DNA from: Tepidicella xavieri
GTDB taxonomy: Bacteria > Pseudomonadota > Gammaproteobacteria > Burkholderiales > Burkholderiaceae_C
Direction of reading: 5' to 3'
Length of the DNA: 64,000 nucleotides
Assembly: GCF_004363315.1 (NCBI RefSeq)
Contig: NZ_SNYL01000002.1
Coordinates: 62,001 to 126,000, forward strand
In this document: one piece after another, positions 1 to 9,646 of the stretch
Position numbering within the stretch: position 1 is the stretch's first letter
How the letters are laid out: each line of letters starts with the position of its first letter
Made by a program: the position numbers and the translations under genes
The notes under the pieces: model-generated
Told to the model about the DNA's origin: nothing
Seen by the model: the letters and a program-made list of their open reading frames with translations, nothing else
Databases searched by the model: none

Positions 1-92
1 GTTTGGGCAAGGCGCGTTGGTGCCGCTTTGCCGCTCAGCGGCTCGGTGCCGCGCCCTGCATCGTAACCACAGGAGCATCACCCCATTCGGCC

Positions 93-413
93 ATGAACGA
101 CGTGCAACTGATTTTCACCACCACCGACTCTCGCGCCACGGCCCAGGCACTGGCCCGGGCACTCGTGCAGGCGCGACTGGCCGCATGCGTGCAGATCGAG
201 ACCATCGACAGCGTGTATGAATGGAACGGTGCGATCCAGGAGGCCCGCGAATTTCGCCTCTGCATCAAGACCACGGCCACGCAAGCCCGCGCGGCCATTG
301 ACCTCATCCGCGCCCAGCACCCTTACGAATTGCCCGCCATCTGGTGGAGCGCTGCCCAGTCCTCCCCGGAATACGCCGCCTGGGTCGCGGCGCAGACTGG
401 ACCTGCCCCCTGA
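93..413 (+). CDS. cutA: Divalent-cation tolerance protein CutA
   Basis: A 106-residue protein with the CutA1 layout: an N-terminal TTTDSRATAQ segment leading into a helix, LAACVQ, the YEWNG strand and the late HPYELPAI motif. CutA proteins are small, very stable cytoplasmic trimers with a ferredoxin-like fold; they were linked to copper tolerance, but their molecular role is unsettled. I chose the ATG at 93 because the homologous part begins at MNDVQLIF. An in-frame ATG at 3 would add 30 residues that do not look like the family. In many betaproteobacteria cutA precedes dsbD, but here a tRNA-His on the opposite strand follows. Confidence 0.9.
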   Translation: MNDVQLIFTTTDSRATAQALARALVQARLAACVQIETIDSVYEWNGAIQEAREFRLCIKTTATQARAAIDLIRAQHPYELPAIWWSAAQSSPEYAAWVAAQTGPAP

Positions 414-490
414 AGCACAAGGGCCGCAAAGTTGCACGCAGAGGGCCTTGGCGGCATAGCGCCATTCCATCCCCGGGAGCACGGGCGCAT

Positions 491-526
491 AAAAAAGCCC
501 TTGCCGCCGAAAGGCGCAAGGGCTTT
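491..526 (-). terminator. Rho-independent terminator downstream of tRNA-His
   Basis: On the minus strand a GC-rich stem of about 14 pairs (AAAGCCCTTG arm, short TTTC loop) is followed by a run of T. It lies about 17 bases beyond the tRNA-His 3' end and would end the tRNA, or ppiD-tRNA, transcript. Confidence 0.75.
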
Positions 527-542
527 GAACATCATGAATGCT

Positions 543-618
543 TGGGGTGGCTGATGGGACTCGAACCCACGACAACCAGAATCACAATCTGGGACTCTAC
601 CAACTGAGCTACAGCCAC
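543..618 (-). tRNA. tRNA-His (anticodon GTG)
   Basis: A 76-base cloverleaf on the minus strand. The acceptor arm GTGGCTG pairs with CAGCCAC, the D-arm has AGCTCAGTTGG, the anticodon loop contains GTG, and the T-arm has GGTTCGAGTCC. The discriminator base is C and the CCA end is encoded. The base before G1 is a G on the minus strand, as expected for the G-1 that marks histidine tRNAs. It lies 66 bases after ppiD on the same strand. Confidence 0.96.
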
Positions 619-684
619 CGTAGCCTTCAATTATAACCTGTATTGCGCTCCTTTTTACGGAGCCCAAAGCTGCTCAAGCCATTT

Positions 685-2598
685 TTACGAAGCCTGCTGG
701 CGCTTGGCGAGCACCTGCACCTTGTAGCGGGCACGCAAGGCTTGCAGATAGGCTTGCGCCTCTGCCTGGGCCCAGAGTTCGGCCAGTTGGTTGCGCTCCA
801 GCGAAGCGCGTACGGCGTCAGGGGCTTCACGCTCCAAGACACGATTGACGCGAATCACCATCACGCCATCGGCCCCCAGATCGGCGCTGGTCCAGGCGGC
901 GGTCGAGGGGCCGGCACTGGCGCTCAGCGCCGCCCCCAGAGCCGGGCCGGGCAGCCCTTGATCATCGATGCGCGACACCACCACAGGTGCTTGCAAGCGC
1001 GGCTGGGCGCCGTCGCGCCAAGCGGCCAGCTGCTTCTGGGCCTCCTCGCGGGCGGCTTCCTGGGCGCGCTGTTGCAGCAGGCGCTCCCGGACTTCGGCCT
1101 TCACGTCATCGAGCGGCTGCAGGCGTGCCGGCCGATGCTCCAGCACCCGGGCCGACACCAGGCGGCTGGCGCCGATCTCCACGGCTTCGGTGTTGCGCTT
1201 GGTGCGCAGCGAATCGGGCGCGAAGACGGCCTCCAGCACGCGGCTGTTGGCCAGCGCGGCATCGCGGCCTGCATCCAGCGGCCCGGTGCGCAACACGCCA
1301 TTGGCGCGGCGCACGGTCAGCCCCAGGGCTTCGGCGGCGGGCGCCAGCGAATCGGCCTGTTCGTACACGAGGTTGCTGAAATCCTCGGCGGCTTCGGCGA
1401 AGCGACGCTGGGCTTGCTGCTGACGCAGCTCGCGCTCCAGGCGCGGCCGCGCCACCTCGAAAGGCTCGGGCGCGGGGCGGCGAATGTCGGTCACTTGAAT
1501 GATGTGGTAGCCGAATTCGGTTTCGACCACGTCGGAAATGGCGTTGCGTTCGAGGGCGAAGGCCGCATCCTCGAACGGCTTGACCATGGCGCCGCGGGAG
1601 AAAAAGTCCAGATCGCCCCCCTGGGCCGCAGAGCCCGGGTCCTGCGAGCGGGCACGGGCCAGCTCGGGGAAGCGTTCGGGGTGCTGGCGCAATTCCGCGA
1701 GCAACGCCTCGGCCTCGGCCTTGACGGCGGCACGGGCTTCGGCGCTGGCACCGGGCTCCACGGTCAGCAAAATGTGGCGAGCGCGGCGTTGCTCCTGCAG
1801 CGCCAGATTGGCGCTGTTTTGCTCATGGTAAGCACGCAAGTCGGCTTCGCTGAGTTGCAGGCGGGCGGCCACGGCGTCGAGGTCGAGGACCAGGTATTCC
1901 ACATCCACCTGCTCGGGCGACTGAAACAGTTGCGGGTTCTGGTCATAGAAAGCCTGCACGTCGGCATCCGTCACCTGCACCGCGGCGCGGAAGTCGGCGG
2001 GGCGGAAATGCGCCACCTGCACCTCTCGGCGCTCGAAGAAAGCCTGCAGGGCCTGGTCGGCCACAGCCGGCGTGAGAAAGGCAGACGCGGTCAACCCCTC
2101 GATGACTTGGCGCCGCGCCAGATCCGCCCGGACGGACGCTTCAAACATCTCGGGCGTCATGCCCTGCGCGCGCAACAGTTGCTGATAGCGTTCCACGTCG
2201 AGCGTGCCATCCGCGCGGCGCAGTGCCGCGATGTTCGGGTCCTGGGTGAGTTCCCGGGCCAAGCGCTGGTCGGTGGCGAGAAACAGCCCGTCCTGCGCCG
2301 CCAGCGCGAGCACGCGGTCATTGATGAGCCGCTCCAGCGTGGCCATGCGGCTGGATTCGTTGTCGAGCAGGCTGCGATCGATGCCAGGCATGGAGGCCAC
2401 CAGACGATCCATCTCGTTGCGATGAGCCAAGTCCCACTCTTGGCGGGTGATGTCGATGCGCCCGACTTTGGCCACCACGTCACGGTTTTCGCGGAGGTTG
2501 CTGTACCCCTCGACGCCGAACAACACGAACGCCGGAATGATCAACAACATCAGGAAACCCATCAGGAATTTGATGTTGTTGCGAAAGAAATCAAACAT
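685..2598 (-). CDS. ppiD: PpiD-like periplasmic folding chaperone / peptidyl-prolyl isomerase
   Basis: A 637-residue protein starting [11 protein letters not shown], with one membrane segment at about residues 10-30 and the rest predicted in the periplasm. It has a SurA_N-like chaperone region (residues ~30-190) and a parvulin-type domain at about 265-365, with [27 protein letters not shown] and GYHIIQV. PpiD proteins hold newly exported proteins near the Sec translocon; in E. coli the parvulin domain is inactive, so catalysis here is not certain. Length matches the family (about 620-640). The gene follows hupB and tRNA-Val, a common order in Burkholderiales. Confidence 0.93.
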   Translation of the reverse strand: MFDFFRNNIKFLMGFLMLLIIPAFVLFGVEGYSNLRENRDVVAKVGRIDITRQEWDLAHRNEMDRLVASMPGIDRSLLDNESSRMATLERLINDRVLALAAQDGLFLATDQRLARELTQDPNIAALRRADGTLDVERYQQLLRAQGMTPEMFEASVRADLARRQVIEGLTASAFLTPAVADQALQAFFERREVQVAHFRPADFRAAVQVTDADVQAFYDQNPQLFQSPEQVDVEYLVLDLDAVAARLQLSEADLRAYHEQNSANLALQEQRRARHILLTVEPGASAEARAAVKAEAEALLAELRQHPERFPELARARSQDPGSAAQGGDLDFFSRGAMVKPFEDAAFALERNAISDVVETEFGYHIIQVTDIRRPAPEPFEVARPRLERELRQQQAQRRFAEAAEDFSNLVYEQADSLAPAAEALGLTVRRANGVLRTGPLDAGRDAALANSRVLEAVFAPDSLRTKRNTEAVEIGASRLVSARVLEHRPARLQPLDDVKAEVRERLLQQRAQEAAREEAQKQLAAWRDGAQPRLQAPVVVSRIDDQGLPGPALGAALSASAGPSTAAWTSADLGADGVMVIRVNRVLEREAPDAVRASLERNQLAELWAQAEAQAYLQALRARYKVQVLAKRQQAS

Positions 2599-2618
2599 GT
2601 CTGCGCTGCCCGAAACAG

Positions 2619-2644
2619 AAAAGGCGAACCCGCGTTCGCCTTTT
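2619..2644 (-). terminator. Terminator between tRNA-Val and ppiD
   Basis: An 11-base stem (AAAAGGCGAAC and its complement) with a 4-base loop ends in TTTT on either strand. It sits 9 bases past the tRNA-Val CCA end and 20 bases before the ppiD start, so it probably ends the hupB-tRNA-Val transcript. Confidence 0.7.
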
Positions 2645-2652
2645 GATGGAGG

Positions 2653-2728
2653 TGGTGGGTGCTGACGGGGTCGAACCGCCGACCTACGCCTTGTAAGGGC
2701 GCCGCTCTACCAACTGAGCTAAGCACCC
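2653..2728 (-). tRNA. tRNA-Val (anticodon TAC)
   Basis: A 76-base cloverleaf on the minus strand. The acceptor GGGTGCT pairs with AGCACCC, the D-arm is AGCTCAGTTGG, the anticodon loop is CTTACAA with anticodon TAC, and the T-arm is GGTTCGACCCC. The discriminator is A and CCA is encoded. It begins only 19 bases after the hupB stop codon, too close for a full separate promoter, so it is probably processed from a hupB transcript. Confidence 0.96.
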
Positions 2729-2747
2729 CACCGAAATCGGAAAACCG

Positions 2748-3020
2748 TTACTTGATGGCGTCTTTCAACGCCTTGCCAGGACGAAACTTAGGAATTTTAG
2801 CCGCTTTGATCTTGATGGCAGCGCCCGTGCGGGGATTGCGACCCGTGCGAGCCGCGCGCTTGGCGACCGAGAAGGAACCGAACCCGACCAGCGACACGGT
2901 GCCGCCTTTCTTCAGGGTGGTGCTGATGGCCTGGATGGTGGCTTCCAAGGCGCGCGCCGCCGCCGCTTTGGACAAATCGGCGCTGCTGGCGATGTGCTCG
3001 ACGAGTTCAGCCTTGTTCAT
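2748..3020 (-). CDS. hupB: DNA-binding protein HU-beta
   Basis: A 90-residue histone-like protein starting [11 protein letters not shown]. It has the HU signature [18 protein letters not shown] in the DNA-binding arm and ends [18 protein letters not shown] dimers bend and compact DNA in the nucleoid. A strong ribosome site (GAGGGGA) precedes the ATG. The length is exactly that of the family. Confidence 0.97.
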   Translation of the reverse strand: MNKAELVEHIASSADLSKAAAARALEATIQAISTTLKKGGTVSLVGFGSFSVAKRAARTGRNPRTGAAIKIKAAKIPKFRPGKALKDAIK

Positions 3021-3102
3021 GGAATCCCCTCAAGAATCGTTGAAATGGATGAATCGGGCCGGCAAACGCCACCGTGGACGGCGGCTTGGCGCATGCCGGG
3101 TG

Positions 3103-4191
3103 TCAGATCATACCAGCGACGGCGCGACCCAGGTCCTGCGTGGTGGCTCGCCCACCCAGATCGGGCGTGCGGGGTCCGCCGCTGCCCGGCTCCAGCACCG
3201 CCTCGATGGCCCGCAGCACGGCATCGTGCGCATCGCGATGCCCCAGAAAGTCCAGCATCATGGCGCCGCACCAAATCTGGCCGATGGGGTTGGCAATGCC
3301 TTTGCCGGCAATGTCGGGGGCAGAGCCATGCACCGGCTCGAACAGCGAGGGGTGGGTGCGATCCGGGTTGAGGTTGGCGCTGGGCGCGATGCCGATGGTG
3401 CCCGTGCAGGCTGGGCCCAGATCGGAGAGGATGTCGCCGAACAGGTTGCTGGCCACCACCACGTCGAAGTGGTCGGGGCGCTGCACGAAGTGGGCCGTGA
3501 GAATGTCGATGTGGAACTTGTCCACGAACACCTCGGGGTAGGTTTTGGCCATCTCGGCCACGCGCTCGTCCCAATAGGGCATGGTGATGGCAATGCCGTT
3601 GCTCTTGGTGGCGCTGGTCAGGTGTTTCTTGGGGCGGCTTTGGGCCAATTCGAATGCAAACTTCAGCACCCGGTCCACACCGTGGCGGCTCATCACGGTT
3701 TCCTGCATCACGATCTCGCGCTCGGTGCCGGGGTACATGCGCCCACCGATGCTGGAGTACTCCCCTTCGGTGTTCTCGCGTACGATCATCATGTCGATCT
3801 CGCCGGGCTGGCGCGGGCTGCCGTCGCGCCGCACCACGGGCGCGATCACGCCGGGCATGAGCCGGGCCGGTCGCAGATTCACGTACTGGTCGAATTCGCG
3901 CCGAAACAGCAGCAGGGAACCCCACAGCGAGACGTGATCCGGAATCTTTTCGGGCCAGCCCACCGCGCCAAAGTAGATGGCGTCGTGCCCGCCAATCTGA
4001 TCCTTCCAGTCGTCGGGCAGCATCTGGCCGTGCTTTTCGTAGTAGGCCCAGCTCGAAAAATCGAAGTGGTCGAACTGCAGGCCGATGTCGAACTTCGAGG
4101 CCACGGCCTCCAGCACGCGCAGCCCTTCGGGCATGACTTCTTGGCCGATGCCGTCACCGGCAATCACGGCAATGCGATGGGTCTTTTTCAT
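3103..4191 (-). CDS. ttuC: Tartrate dehydrogenase / D-malate dehydrogenase (decarboxylating)
   Basis: A 362-residue member of the isocitrate/isopropylmalate dehydrogenase family, TtuC/DmlA branch. Visible motifs are the N-terminal IAVIAGDGIGQEV, the substrate-loop arginine region NLRPARLMPGV, RENTEGEYS, the catalytic-lysine segment TSATKSNG, metal-binding SNLFGDILSDLGP, and GSAPDIAGKGIANP near the cofactor site. Family members oxidise and decarboxylate D-malate or act on tartrate with NAD and a divalent metal. LeuB is less likely because no leucine genes are nearby and the RENTEGEYS context fits TtuC. A DMT-family permease gene lies 16 bases upstream. Confidence 0.88.
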   Translation of the reverse strand: MKKTHRIAVIAGDGIGQEVMPEGLRVLEAVASKFDIGLQFDHFDFSSWAYYEKHGQMLPDDWKDQIGGHDAIYFGAVGWPEKIPDHVSLWGSLLLFRREFDQYVNLRPARLMPGVIAPVVRRDGSPRQPGEIDMMIVRENTEGEYSSIGGRMYPGTEREIVMQETVMSRHGVDRVLKFAFELAQSRPKKHLTSATKSNGIAITMPYWDERVAEMAKTYPEVFVDKFHIDILTAHFVQRPDHFDVVVASNLFGDILSDLGPACTGTIGIAPSANLNPDRTHPSLFEPVHGSAPDIAGKGIANPIGQIWCGAMMLDFLGHRDAHDAVLRAIEAVLEPGSGGPRTPDLGGRATTQDLGRAVAGMI

Positions 4192-4207
4192 AGAGAGAGA
4201 TGCGTCT

Positions 4208-5110
4208 TCAGGCTTTGGCCGGCCGAACCACCAGGCTCACGCCCAGCGCGGTGATGGCCGTACCGGCAATCGTGACCACGGTGATGGGTTCGCTGAACAG
4301 CAACCAGGCCAAAATGGCCGTGCAGGGCGGCACCAGGTACATGAGGCTGCTGACCGAAGCCGCCGCCCCCCGCTGGATGAGCATGTAAAGCAACGAACTG
4401 CCGCCCAGCGTCAGGCCGAGCACAGACCAGGCCATCGCGCCGACCAGTTCACCGTTCCAGTTCATGCCCTCGGTTTCCAGCAGGGCCAGCGGCAGCGTCA
4501 CGACGAAGGCGGCGATGAGTTGCACGGTATTGGCGCTGCGCACATCGCACGGCTGCACGAATCGCTTCTGGTAGAGCGTGCCCACGGTGATGCTGATGAG
4601 CGCGATCACGGCAAAAGACAGGTTCAGCCAGGTGGCGGTGTCGCCCTCGCTGCCGGCGCCAAACTTGCGCGCGACCACGAGCACCAACCCGGTGAAGCCC
4701 AAGGTGAGACCCAACCATTGCCGGCGGGTGACGGCACCACCCGTGGCCGACAGCCACACCGCCGTCAGCACCGGTTGCAGGCCCACCACCAGGGCCGACA
4801 GGCCCGAGCCCATCCCGGCCTTCACCGCCGCCCACACCCCGCCCAAGTAGCCCGCGTGCATGAGCACACCCAGCACCGCCAAATGCAGCCACTGGGCGCG
4901 GTCCTTGGGCCAGGCCACCTTGGCCAGCCAGATCCACGGCAGGAAGCACAGGATGGACAGCGCATAGCGCCAGGCCAGGAAGGTCATGGGCGGGGCATGC
5001 GGCATGCCGTAGCGTGCCACGATGAAGCCCGTGCTCCAGATCAGCACGAACACCCAGGGCATGGCGCGCAGCCACGAGTTGTCTCCGGCGTTTCCGACCA
5101 TGATCGTCAA
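4208..5110 (-). CDS. EamA/DMT-family transporter
   Basis: A 300-residue protein with about ten hydrophobic segments arranged as two EamA repeats. The first begins FVLIWSTGFIVARYGMPHAPPM and the second begins near the SFAVIALISITVGTLYQKRF segment; it ends with the typical short basic tail. Members export metabolites or amino acids through the inner membrane, but substrates cannot be read from sequence. It sits just upstream of ttuC on the same strand (16-base gap), and pgsA ends 7 bases before its start, so the three may share a transcript. Confidence 0.88.
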   Translation of the reverse strand: MTIMVGNAGDNSWLRAMPWVFVLIWSTGFIVARYGMPHAPPMTFLAWRYALSILCFLPWIWLAKVAWPKDRAQWLHLAVLGVLMHAGYLGGVWAAVKAGMGSGLSALVVGLQPVLTAVWLSATGGAVTRRQWLGLTLGFTGLVLVVARKFGAGSEGDTATWLNLSFAVIALISITVGTLYQKRFVQPCDVRSANTVQLIAAFVVTLPLALLETEGMNWNGELVGAMAWSVLGLTLGGSSLLYMLIQRGAAASVSSLMYLVPPCTAILAWLLFSEPITVVTIAGTAITALGVSLVVRPAKA

Positions 5111-5117
5111 CCCCGGG

Positions 5118-5687
5118 TCAGCGCGCCTTGGCCCGGATTTCGGGCAAGGCTTTGCGCAGGTAATAGACCATGGACCACACCGTCAGCACGGCCGCCAGCC
5201 AGATGAGCAGCGTCCCCCAGAAACGGGTGTCGATCACGCCGAGCACCGTGCCGTCGTACAGGAGAAAGGGGATGGCCACCATCTGCACCGTGGTCTTGAG
5301 CTTGCCCACCATGTGCACCGCCACGCTCTTGTTGGCACCGATCATGGCCATCCACTCACGCAACGCGGAAATGGCAATCTCACGACCGATGATGATGAGC
5401 GCCACGAACACGTCGGCGCGGTCCAGATGCACCAGCACCAGCACGCAGGCGCAGACGAGAAACTTGTCGGCCACCGGGTCGAGGAAAGCCCCAAAGGAAG
5501 ACGTCTGGTTGAGCTTGCGCGCCAGGTAGCCATCGGCCCAGTCGGTGATGGCAAACGCCACGAACAGCACGGTGGCGATCAGGTTCTGCGTCGCCTCGCT
5601 CAAGCCGGGCCAGTAAAACACCGCCACAATGAGCGGAATGGCGACGATGCGCGCCCACGTGAACAGTGTCGGCAGGTTGAAGAACAT
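5118..5687 (-). CDS. pgsA: CDP-diacylglycerol-glycerol-3-phosphate 3-phosphatidyltransferase
   Basis: A 189-residue inner-membrane enzyme of the CDP-alcohol phosphotransferase family. The full signature is present: DWADGYLAR, eight residues, then GAFLDPVADK, giving the D-D-G-A-R-G-D-D pattern. It makes phosphatidylglycerophosphate, the first committed step to phosphatidylglycerol and cardiolipin. It begins 21 bases after the uvrC stop; the uvrC-pgsA pair is conserved in proteobacteria. Confidence 0.95.
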   Translation of the reverse strand: MFFNLPTLFTWARIVAIPLIVAVFYWPGLSEATQNLIATVLFVAFAITDWADGYLARKLNQTSSFGAFLDPVADKFLVCACVLVLVHLDRADVFVALIIIGREIAISALREWMAMIGANKSVAVHMVGKLKTTVQMVAIPFLLYDGTVLGVIDTRFWGTLLIWLAAVLTVWSMVYYLRKALPEIRAKAR

Positions 5688-5708
5688 GGCCGTGATTATG
5701 CGGGCGAA

Positions 5709-7703
5709 TCAGTGCAGGGCGCGGTAGATGGTTTCGGCCAGTTCGGCAGAAATGCCTTCCACGGTGGCCAAATCCTCGACGCTGGCGGCAGCCACGCCGC
5801 GCACGCCACCGAAGCGCTGCAACAGCCGGGCCCTTTTCTTCGGCCCCACGCCGGGGATGTCTTCCAGCCGGCTGCCGCCGGTACGGACTTTGGCGCGCTG
5901 CGCCCGCATGCCGGTGATGGCGAAACGGTGCGCCTCGTCGCGGATCTGGGCCACGAGCATGAGCGCGGCCGAATCCGCCCCCAGGTAAATCTTCTCTCGG
6001 CCATCGGCAAACACCAGTTCCTCCAGGCCCACCTTTCGGCCTTCGCCCTTCTCCACGCCGACGATGCGCCCCACGTCCAGGCCGAGCGCCTCAAACACCT
6101 CCCGCGCCACGCCCACCTGCCCTTTGCCACCGTCGATGAGGACGATGTCGGGCAGGCGCGCCTGAGCGGGCTGCGCCGTGCCGTCGTCATCGCGCAGCGC
6201 CTGGGCCAGTTTGCCGTAGCGCCGCTGGAGCACTTGGCGCATGGCGGCGTAGTCGTCACCGGGGGTGATGCCGTCGATGCGGTAACGGCGGTACTGGGCA
6301 TTCTGCATCTTGTGGCCTTCAAACACCACGCACGAGGCGACGGTGGATTCGCCCGCGGTGTGCGAAATGTCGAAGCATTCGATGCGCAGCCGATCCAGTG
6401 CGTCGTCCGGCAGGTCCAGCGCCTGGGCCAAGGCACGGGTGCGGGCCTGCTGCGAACCTTCCTCGGCCAGCAAGCGGGCCAATTGCAGTTCGGCGTTTTT
6501 CTGCGCCATGTCCAGCCAGGTACGGCGGTGCTCGCGCGGATGGAACACCGTGTGCAGGCGAATGCCGCTTTGCGCCGTCAGCAGTTCGATGAGGTGCGCG
6601 TCCACCGGCGCCCCCAGCACCAGCACGGGCGGCGGCGGCACGCCGGTGTAGTGCTGCGCCATGAAGGCTTCCAGCACACGCTGCTCCACGCTGCGCGACG
6701 GTTCGACCGCGCCGGGCGCCTCGCTCGGCGCCGCTGCGGCGGCATCGTCCCAGGCGGCCAGCACCGCGCCCTCCTCCACATGGGCGGGAAAGTACGGACG
6801 GTCCCCCAGGTGCCTGCCCCCACGCACCATCGCCAAATTCACGCAGGCGCGACCGCCCTGCACCCTCACGGCCAGGATGTCCACGTCCTGATCGGTGGTG
6901 CTTTCCATGGCTTGCTGGTGCAGCACTTTGGACAGGGCCGTGATCTGGTTGCGCACTTCGGCGGCCTGTTCGAAAGCGAGCCGCTCGGCATGGGCCATCA
7001 TGCGGCGCTCCAGCTCATCGAGCACGGACTGCGTCTCCCCGCGCAGGAACGCGCTGGCGCTGCGCACGTCTGCCGCATAGTCGGCCGGGGCGATGAAGCC
7101 GACGCACGGCCCGCTGCAGCGCTTGATCTGATACAGCAGGCAAGGCCGGGTGCGGTGGCTGAACACCGTGTCTTCGCAGGTACGCAACCGAAACACCTTT
7201 TGCAGCAGCTGGATGGTCTCCTTCACCGCCCAGGCATTGGGATACGGGCCGAAATACTGGTGGCGTTTGTCCACCGCGCCCCGGTAATACGACATGCGCG
7301 GATAGTGGCCTGGATCGGGCGGCGAGACGCCCTCGCCCGAGCCCGCCGTGGGCGCCGGCACCCAGGTGCTGGCGCTCAGCCGCAGGTAGGGGTAGCTTTT
7401 GTCGTCCCGAAACAGGATGTTGAAGCGCGGCTGCTGCGTCTTGATGAGGTTGTTTTCCAGCAGCAGGGCTTCGGCCTCGGAGCGCACCACCGTGGTCTCC
7501 AGCCGCGCAATCTTGCTGACCATGTGGCCGATGCGGGTGCCGTCATGGCTGCGGCTGAAGTAGTTGGAGACGCGGCGCTTGAGGTCGCGAGCCTTGCCCA
7601 CGTACAGCAGCAGGCCGTGCGCGTCGAAAAACCGATAGACGCCCGGCAAGGCAGGCAGAGCGGCCACGGCGTTGAGCAGTTCGTCGGGGTGCGGACTCGT
7701 CAT
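5709..7703 (-). CDS. uvrC: Excinuclease ABC subunit C
   Basis: UvrC makes both incisions in nucleotide excision repair. Domains in order are a GIY-YIG nuclease at the N-terminus (GVYRFF through [12 protein letters not shown]), a cysteine/FIAPADYA middle region, a UVR UvrB-contact segment, an RNase H-like nuclease region (VLIDGGKGQ), and tandem helix-hairpin-helix repeats at the end ([13 protein letters not shown]). I prefer the ATG at 7703 (664 residues, [10 protein letters not shown]); an upstream start at 7727 would add eight residues and approach the divergent earP start. Confidence 0.96.
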   Translation of the reverse strand: MTSPHPDELLNAVAALPALPGVYRFFDAHGLLLYVGKARDLKRRVSNYFSRSHDGTRIGHMVSKIARLETTVVRSEAEALLLENNLIKTQQPRFNILFRDDKSYPYLRLSASTWVPAPTAGSGEGVSPPDPGHYPRMSYYRGAVDKRHQYFGPYPNAWAVKETIQLLQKVFRLRTCEDTVFSHRTRPCLLYQIKRCSGPCVGFIAPADYAADVRSASAFLRGETQSVLDELERRMMAHAERLAFEQAAEVRNQITALSKVLHQQAMESTTDQDVDILAVRVQGGRACVNLAMVRGGRHLGDRPYFPAHVEEGAVLAAWDDAAAAAPSEAPGAVEPSRSVEQRVLEAFMAQHYTGVPPPPVLVLGAPVDAHLIELLTAQSGIRLHTVFHPREHRRTWLDMAQKNAELQLARLLAEEGSQQARTRALAQALDLPDDALDRLRIECFDISHTAGESTVASCVVFEGHKMQNAQYRRYRIDGITPGDDYAAMRQVLQRRYGKLAQALRDDDGTAQPAQARLPDIVLIDGGKGQVGVAREVFEALGLDVGRIVGVEKGEGRKVGLEELVFADGREKIYLGADSAALMLVAQIRDEAHRFAITGMRAQRAKVRTGGSRLEDIPGVGPKKRARLLQRFGGVRGVAAASVEDLATVEGISAELAETIYRALH

Positions 7704-7745
7704 GATGCCTGCCGATTGTGGCACCAAGCCGGCGACAATTCGGCC

Positions 7746-8858
7746 ATGTCATCCACCTTTCCCCCTTTGCGCTGGGACGTTTTTTGCCGCGTCATCGACA
7801 ACCTGGGCGATGTGGGCGTGTGTTGGCGCCTGAGCCGCGCATTGGCCGCCCGCGGCCAACAGGTGCGGCTGTGGATGGACCAGACCGAAGCCTTGCGCTG
7901 GATGGCTCCCGGTGCCCTGGAGGGCCATTGGCCCGGCATCACGGTTCTGCCCTGGAATGACGAGGGAGATGGCGCTCCCCCATATGGCCAGTTGCCGCGC
8001 TCGGACGTCTGGATCGAGGCCTTTGGCTGCGAGCCGCCACAGCCCTTCATCGCGCAGCAACGCGCCCTGTGGCCCGCCGATCAGGCTCCTGTGTGGATCA
8101 ACCTCGAATACCTCAGCGCCGAAAGTTATGTGGAGCGCACGCACGGGCTGCCCTCGCCCTTGATGAACGGCGCAGGGCGGGGTTGGACGCGCTGGTTCTT
8201 TTACCCGGGCTTCACGCCTTGCACCGGGGGGCTGCTGCGCGAGGCCGACCTGCTGCAACGGCTCGACGGCTTCGATGCCCAAGCCTGGCGGCAAACGGCC
8301 GCCCCGGCCGCTGCGGCTGTCACGACGGGGCGTTGGTTCAGCCTGTTTTGCTACGAACCGCCGGGCCTGCCCTGGCTGCTGGAGCAGTTGCACAGCGCGC
8401 CAGACGCCGTGCTTTGTGTGACCCCCGGCCGCGCGCAAGCCGCCGTGGCGCAGTGGCTGGGCTCGCGGCCGTGGCCGTCGGCGTGGCCGGTGCGGCCATG
8501 GGTGGACCAACCCCGCTTCGACGAAATGCTGTGGGCCTGCGACCTCAATGTCGTGCGCGGCGAAGATTCCCTGGTGCGCGCCCTGTGGGCAGGCCAGGCA
8601 TTCGTCTGGCACATTTACCCCCAGCACGACGGCGCCCACCACGCCAAGCTCGACGCCTTTTTGGACTGGCTCGACGCCCCGCCAGACCTGCGCGCCTTCC
8701 ATGCCTTCTGGAACGGCTCGGGCGGCGAGCCGCCACCGGATTTGTCGGCCGCGCGGCTGCAGGATTGGGCCGAGGTGGCCCGCGCGGCACGCCGCCGCCT
8801 GCTGGCCCAGACCGATCTGACCACGCAGCTCTTGGCCTTCGTCGCGGAAAAACGTTAA
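7746..8858 (+). CDS. earP: EF-P arginine rhamnosyltransferase EarP
   Basis: A 370-residue glycosyltransferase of the EarP (DUF2331) family. It starts [20 protein letters not shown]; the phrase [18 protein letters not shown] is diagnostic. Other marks are [30 protein letters not shown] and the late nucleotide-sugar region [17 protein letters not shown]. EarP transfers rhamnose from dTDP-rhamnose to Arg32 of elongation factor P, which activates EF-P against ribosome stalling at proline runs. The efp gene follows on the same strand and has Arg at position 32. The reading frame stays open far upstream (from 5022), but that part is antisense to uvrC and pgsA and is not coding. Confidence 0.95.
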   Translation: MSSTFPPLRWDVFCRVIDNLGDVGVCWRLSRALAARGQQVRLWMDQTEALRWMAPGALEGHWPGITVLPWNDEGDGAPPYGQLPRSDVWIEAFGCEPPQPFIAQQRALWPADQAPVWINLEYLSAESYVERTHGLPSPLMNGAGRGWTRWFFYPGFTPCTGGLLREADLLQRLDGFDAQAWRQTAAPAAAAVTTGRWFSLFCYEPPGLPWLLEQLHSAPDAVLCVTPGRAQAAVAQWLGSRPWPSAWPVRPWVDQPRFDEMLWACDLNVVRGEDSLVRALWAGQAFVWHIYPQHDGAHHAKLDAFLDWLDAPPDLRAFHAFWNGSGGEPPPDLSAARLQDWAEVARAARRRLLAQTDLTTQLLAFVAEKR

Positions 8859-8861
8859 AAT
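8832..8861 (+). promoter_or_regulatory. Possible sigma-70 promoter for efp
   Basis: TTGGCC (8832-8837) and TAAAAT (8856-8861) are separated by 18 bases at the very end of earP. This could give efp its own, stronger transcription. It is a pattern match only. Confidence 0.35.
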
Positions 8862-9008
8862 CGAAGGCTTTGCAAGGCCTCGAACCGAGCCTTTGGAGGC
8901 GGGTACGGGCCGGCTCGCGCCGCCGCTGCTGACTGAAAAGCGCGCCCTCCAAGGCCAGCCCCAGTCAGGCGACATTCCACCAGCGGCCCAACCATCCACG
9001 GAAACACC

Positions 9009-9563
9009 ATGAAACTCGCTCAAGAAATCCGCGCCGGCAACGTCATCATGCACGGCAAGGACCCGATGATCGTCCTCAAAACCGAATACCAGCGTGGCGG
9101 CCGCGGCGCAGCCACCGTGCGCATGAAGCTCAAGGCCCTGCTGAACAACAGCGCCACCGAAGTGGTGTTCAAGGCCGACGACAAGCTCGACAACATCATT
9201 CTGGACAAAAAGGAGTGCACCTACTCCTACTTCGCCGACCCGATGTACGTCTGGATGGACGCCGAATACAACCAGTACGAGGTCGAAGCCGCCAACATGG
9301 GCGACGCCCTCAACTACCTCGAAGACGGCATGGCAGCCGAAGTCGTGTTCTACGACGGCAAGGCCATTTCCGTCGAACTGCCGACCAGCGTCGAGCGCGA
9401 AGTGACCTGGACCGAGCCCGCCGTCAAGGGCGACACCTCCGGCAAGGTGCTCAAGCCCGCCAAGATTGCCACCGGCTTCGAGGTCCAGGTGCCCATCTTC
9501 GTCGAACAGGGCGACCGCATCGAGATCGATACCCGCACCGGCGAATACCGCAAGCGTGTCTGA
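9009..9563 (+). CDS. efp: Elongation factor P (Arg32 type)
   Basis: A 184-residue translation factor with three beta-barrel domains. The modification loop reads [13 protein letters not shown], which places arginine at residue 32, where E. coli EF-P has Lys34. Arg32-type EF-P is the substrate of EarP, whose gene lies just upstream. The factor binds between the ribosomal P and E sites and relieves stalling on polyproline. The C-terminal signature [17 protein letters not shown] is intact. A strong terminator follows. Confidence 0.97.
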   Translation: MKLAQEIRAGNVIMHGKDPMIVLKTEYQRGGRGAATVRMKLKALLNNSATEVVFKADDKLDNIILDKKECTYSYFADPMYVWMDAEYNQYEVEAANMGDALNYLEDGMAAEVVFYDGKAISVELPTSVEREVTWTEPAVKGDTSGKVLKPAKIATGFEVQVPIFVEQGDRIEIDTRTGEYRKRV

Positions 9564-9595
9564 TCGCCCCGGCCATTCACACGGCCCCTTTTCCC

Positions 9596-9619
9596 AAAGG
9601 CTCCACGGAGCCTTTTTTC
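9596..9619 (+). terminator. Terminator after efp
   Basis: An 8-pair stem (AAAGGCTC / GAGCCTTT) with a CACG loop runs into six T, 33 bases past the efp stop. Confidence 0.85.
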
Positions 9620-9646
9620 TTGCCTTCACGCCAACCGGGGCACGCC

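Noticed and set aside
643-2646. A 667-codon open frame on the plus strand opposite ppiD
   Set aside because: It mirrors a real gene with clear PpiD domains. High GC leaves long antisense frames open; the translation is low in hydrophobic order and matches no family I know.
543-2728. tRNA genes as possible integration sites for a mobile element
   Set aside because: No integrase gene, no repeated tRNA 3' end and only housekeeping genes lie around them.
5022-7745. A plus-strand open frame running into earP
   Set aside because: EarP homology starts at 7746 ([13 protein letters not shown]); the upstream part is antisense to uvrC and pgsA.
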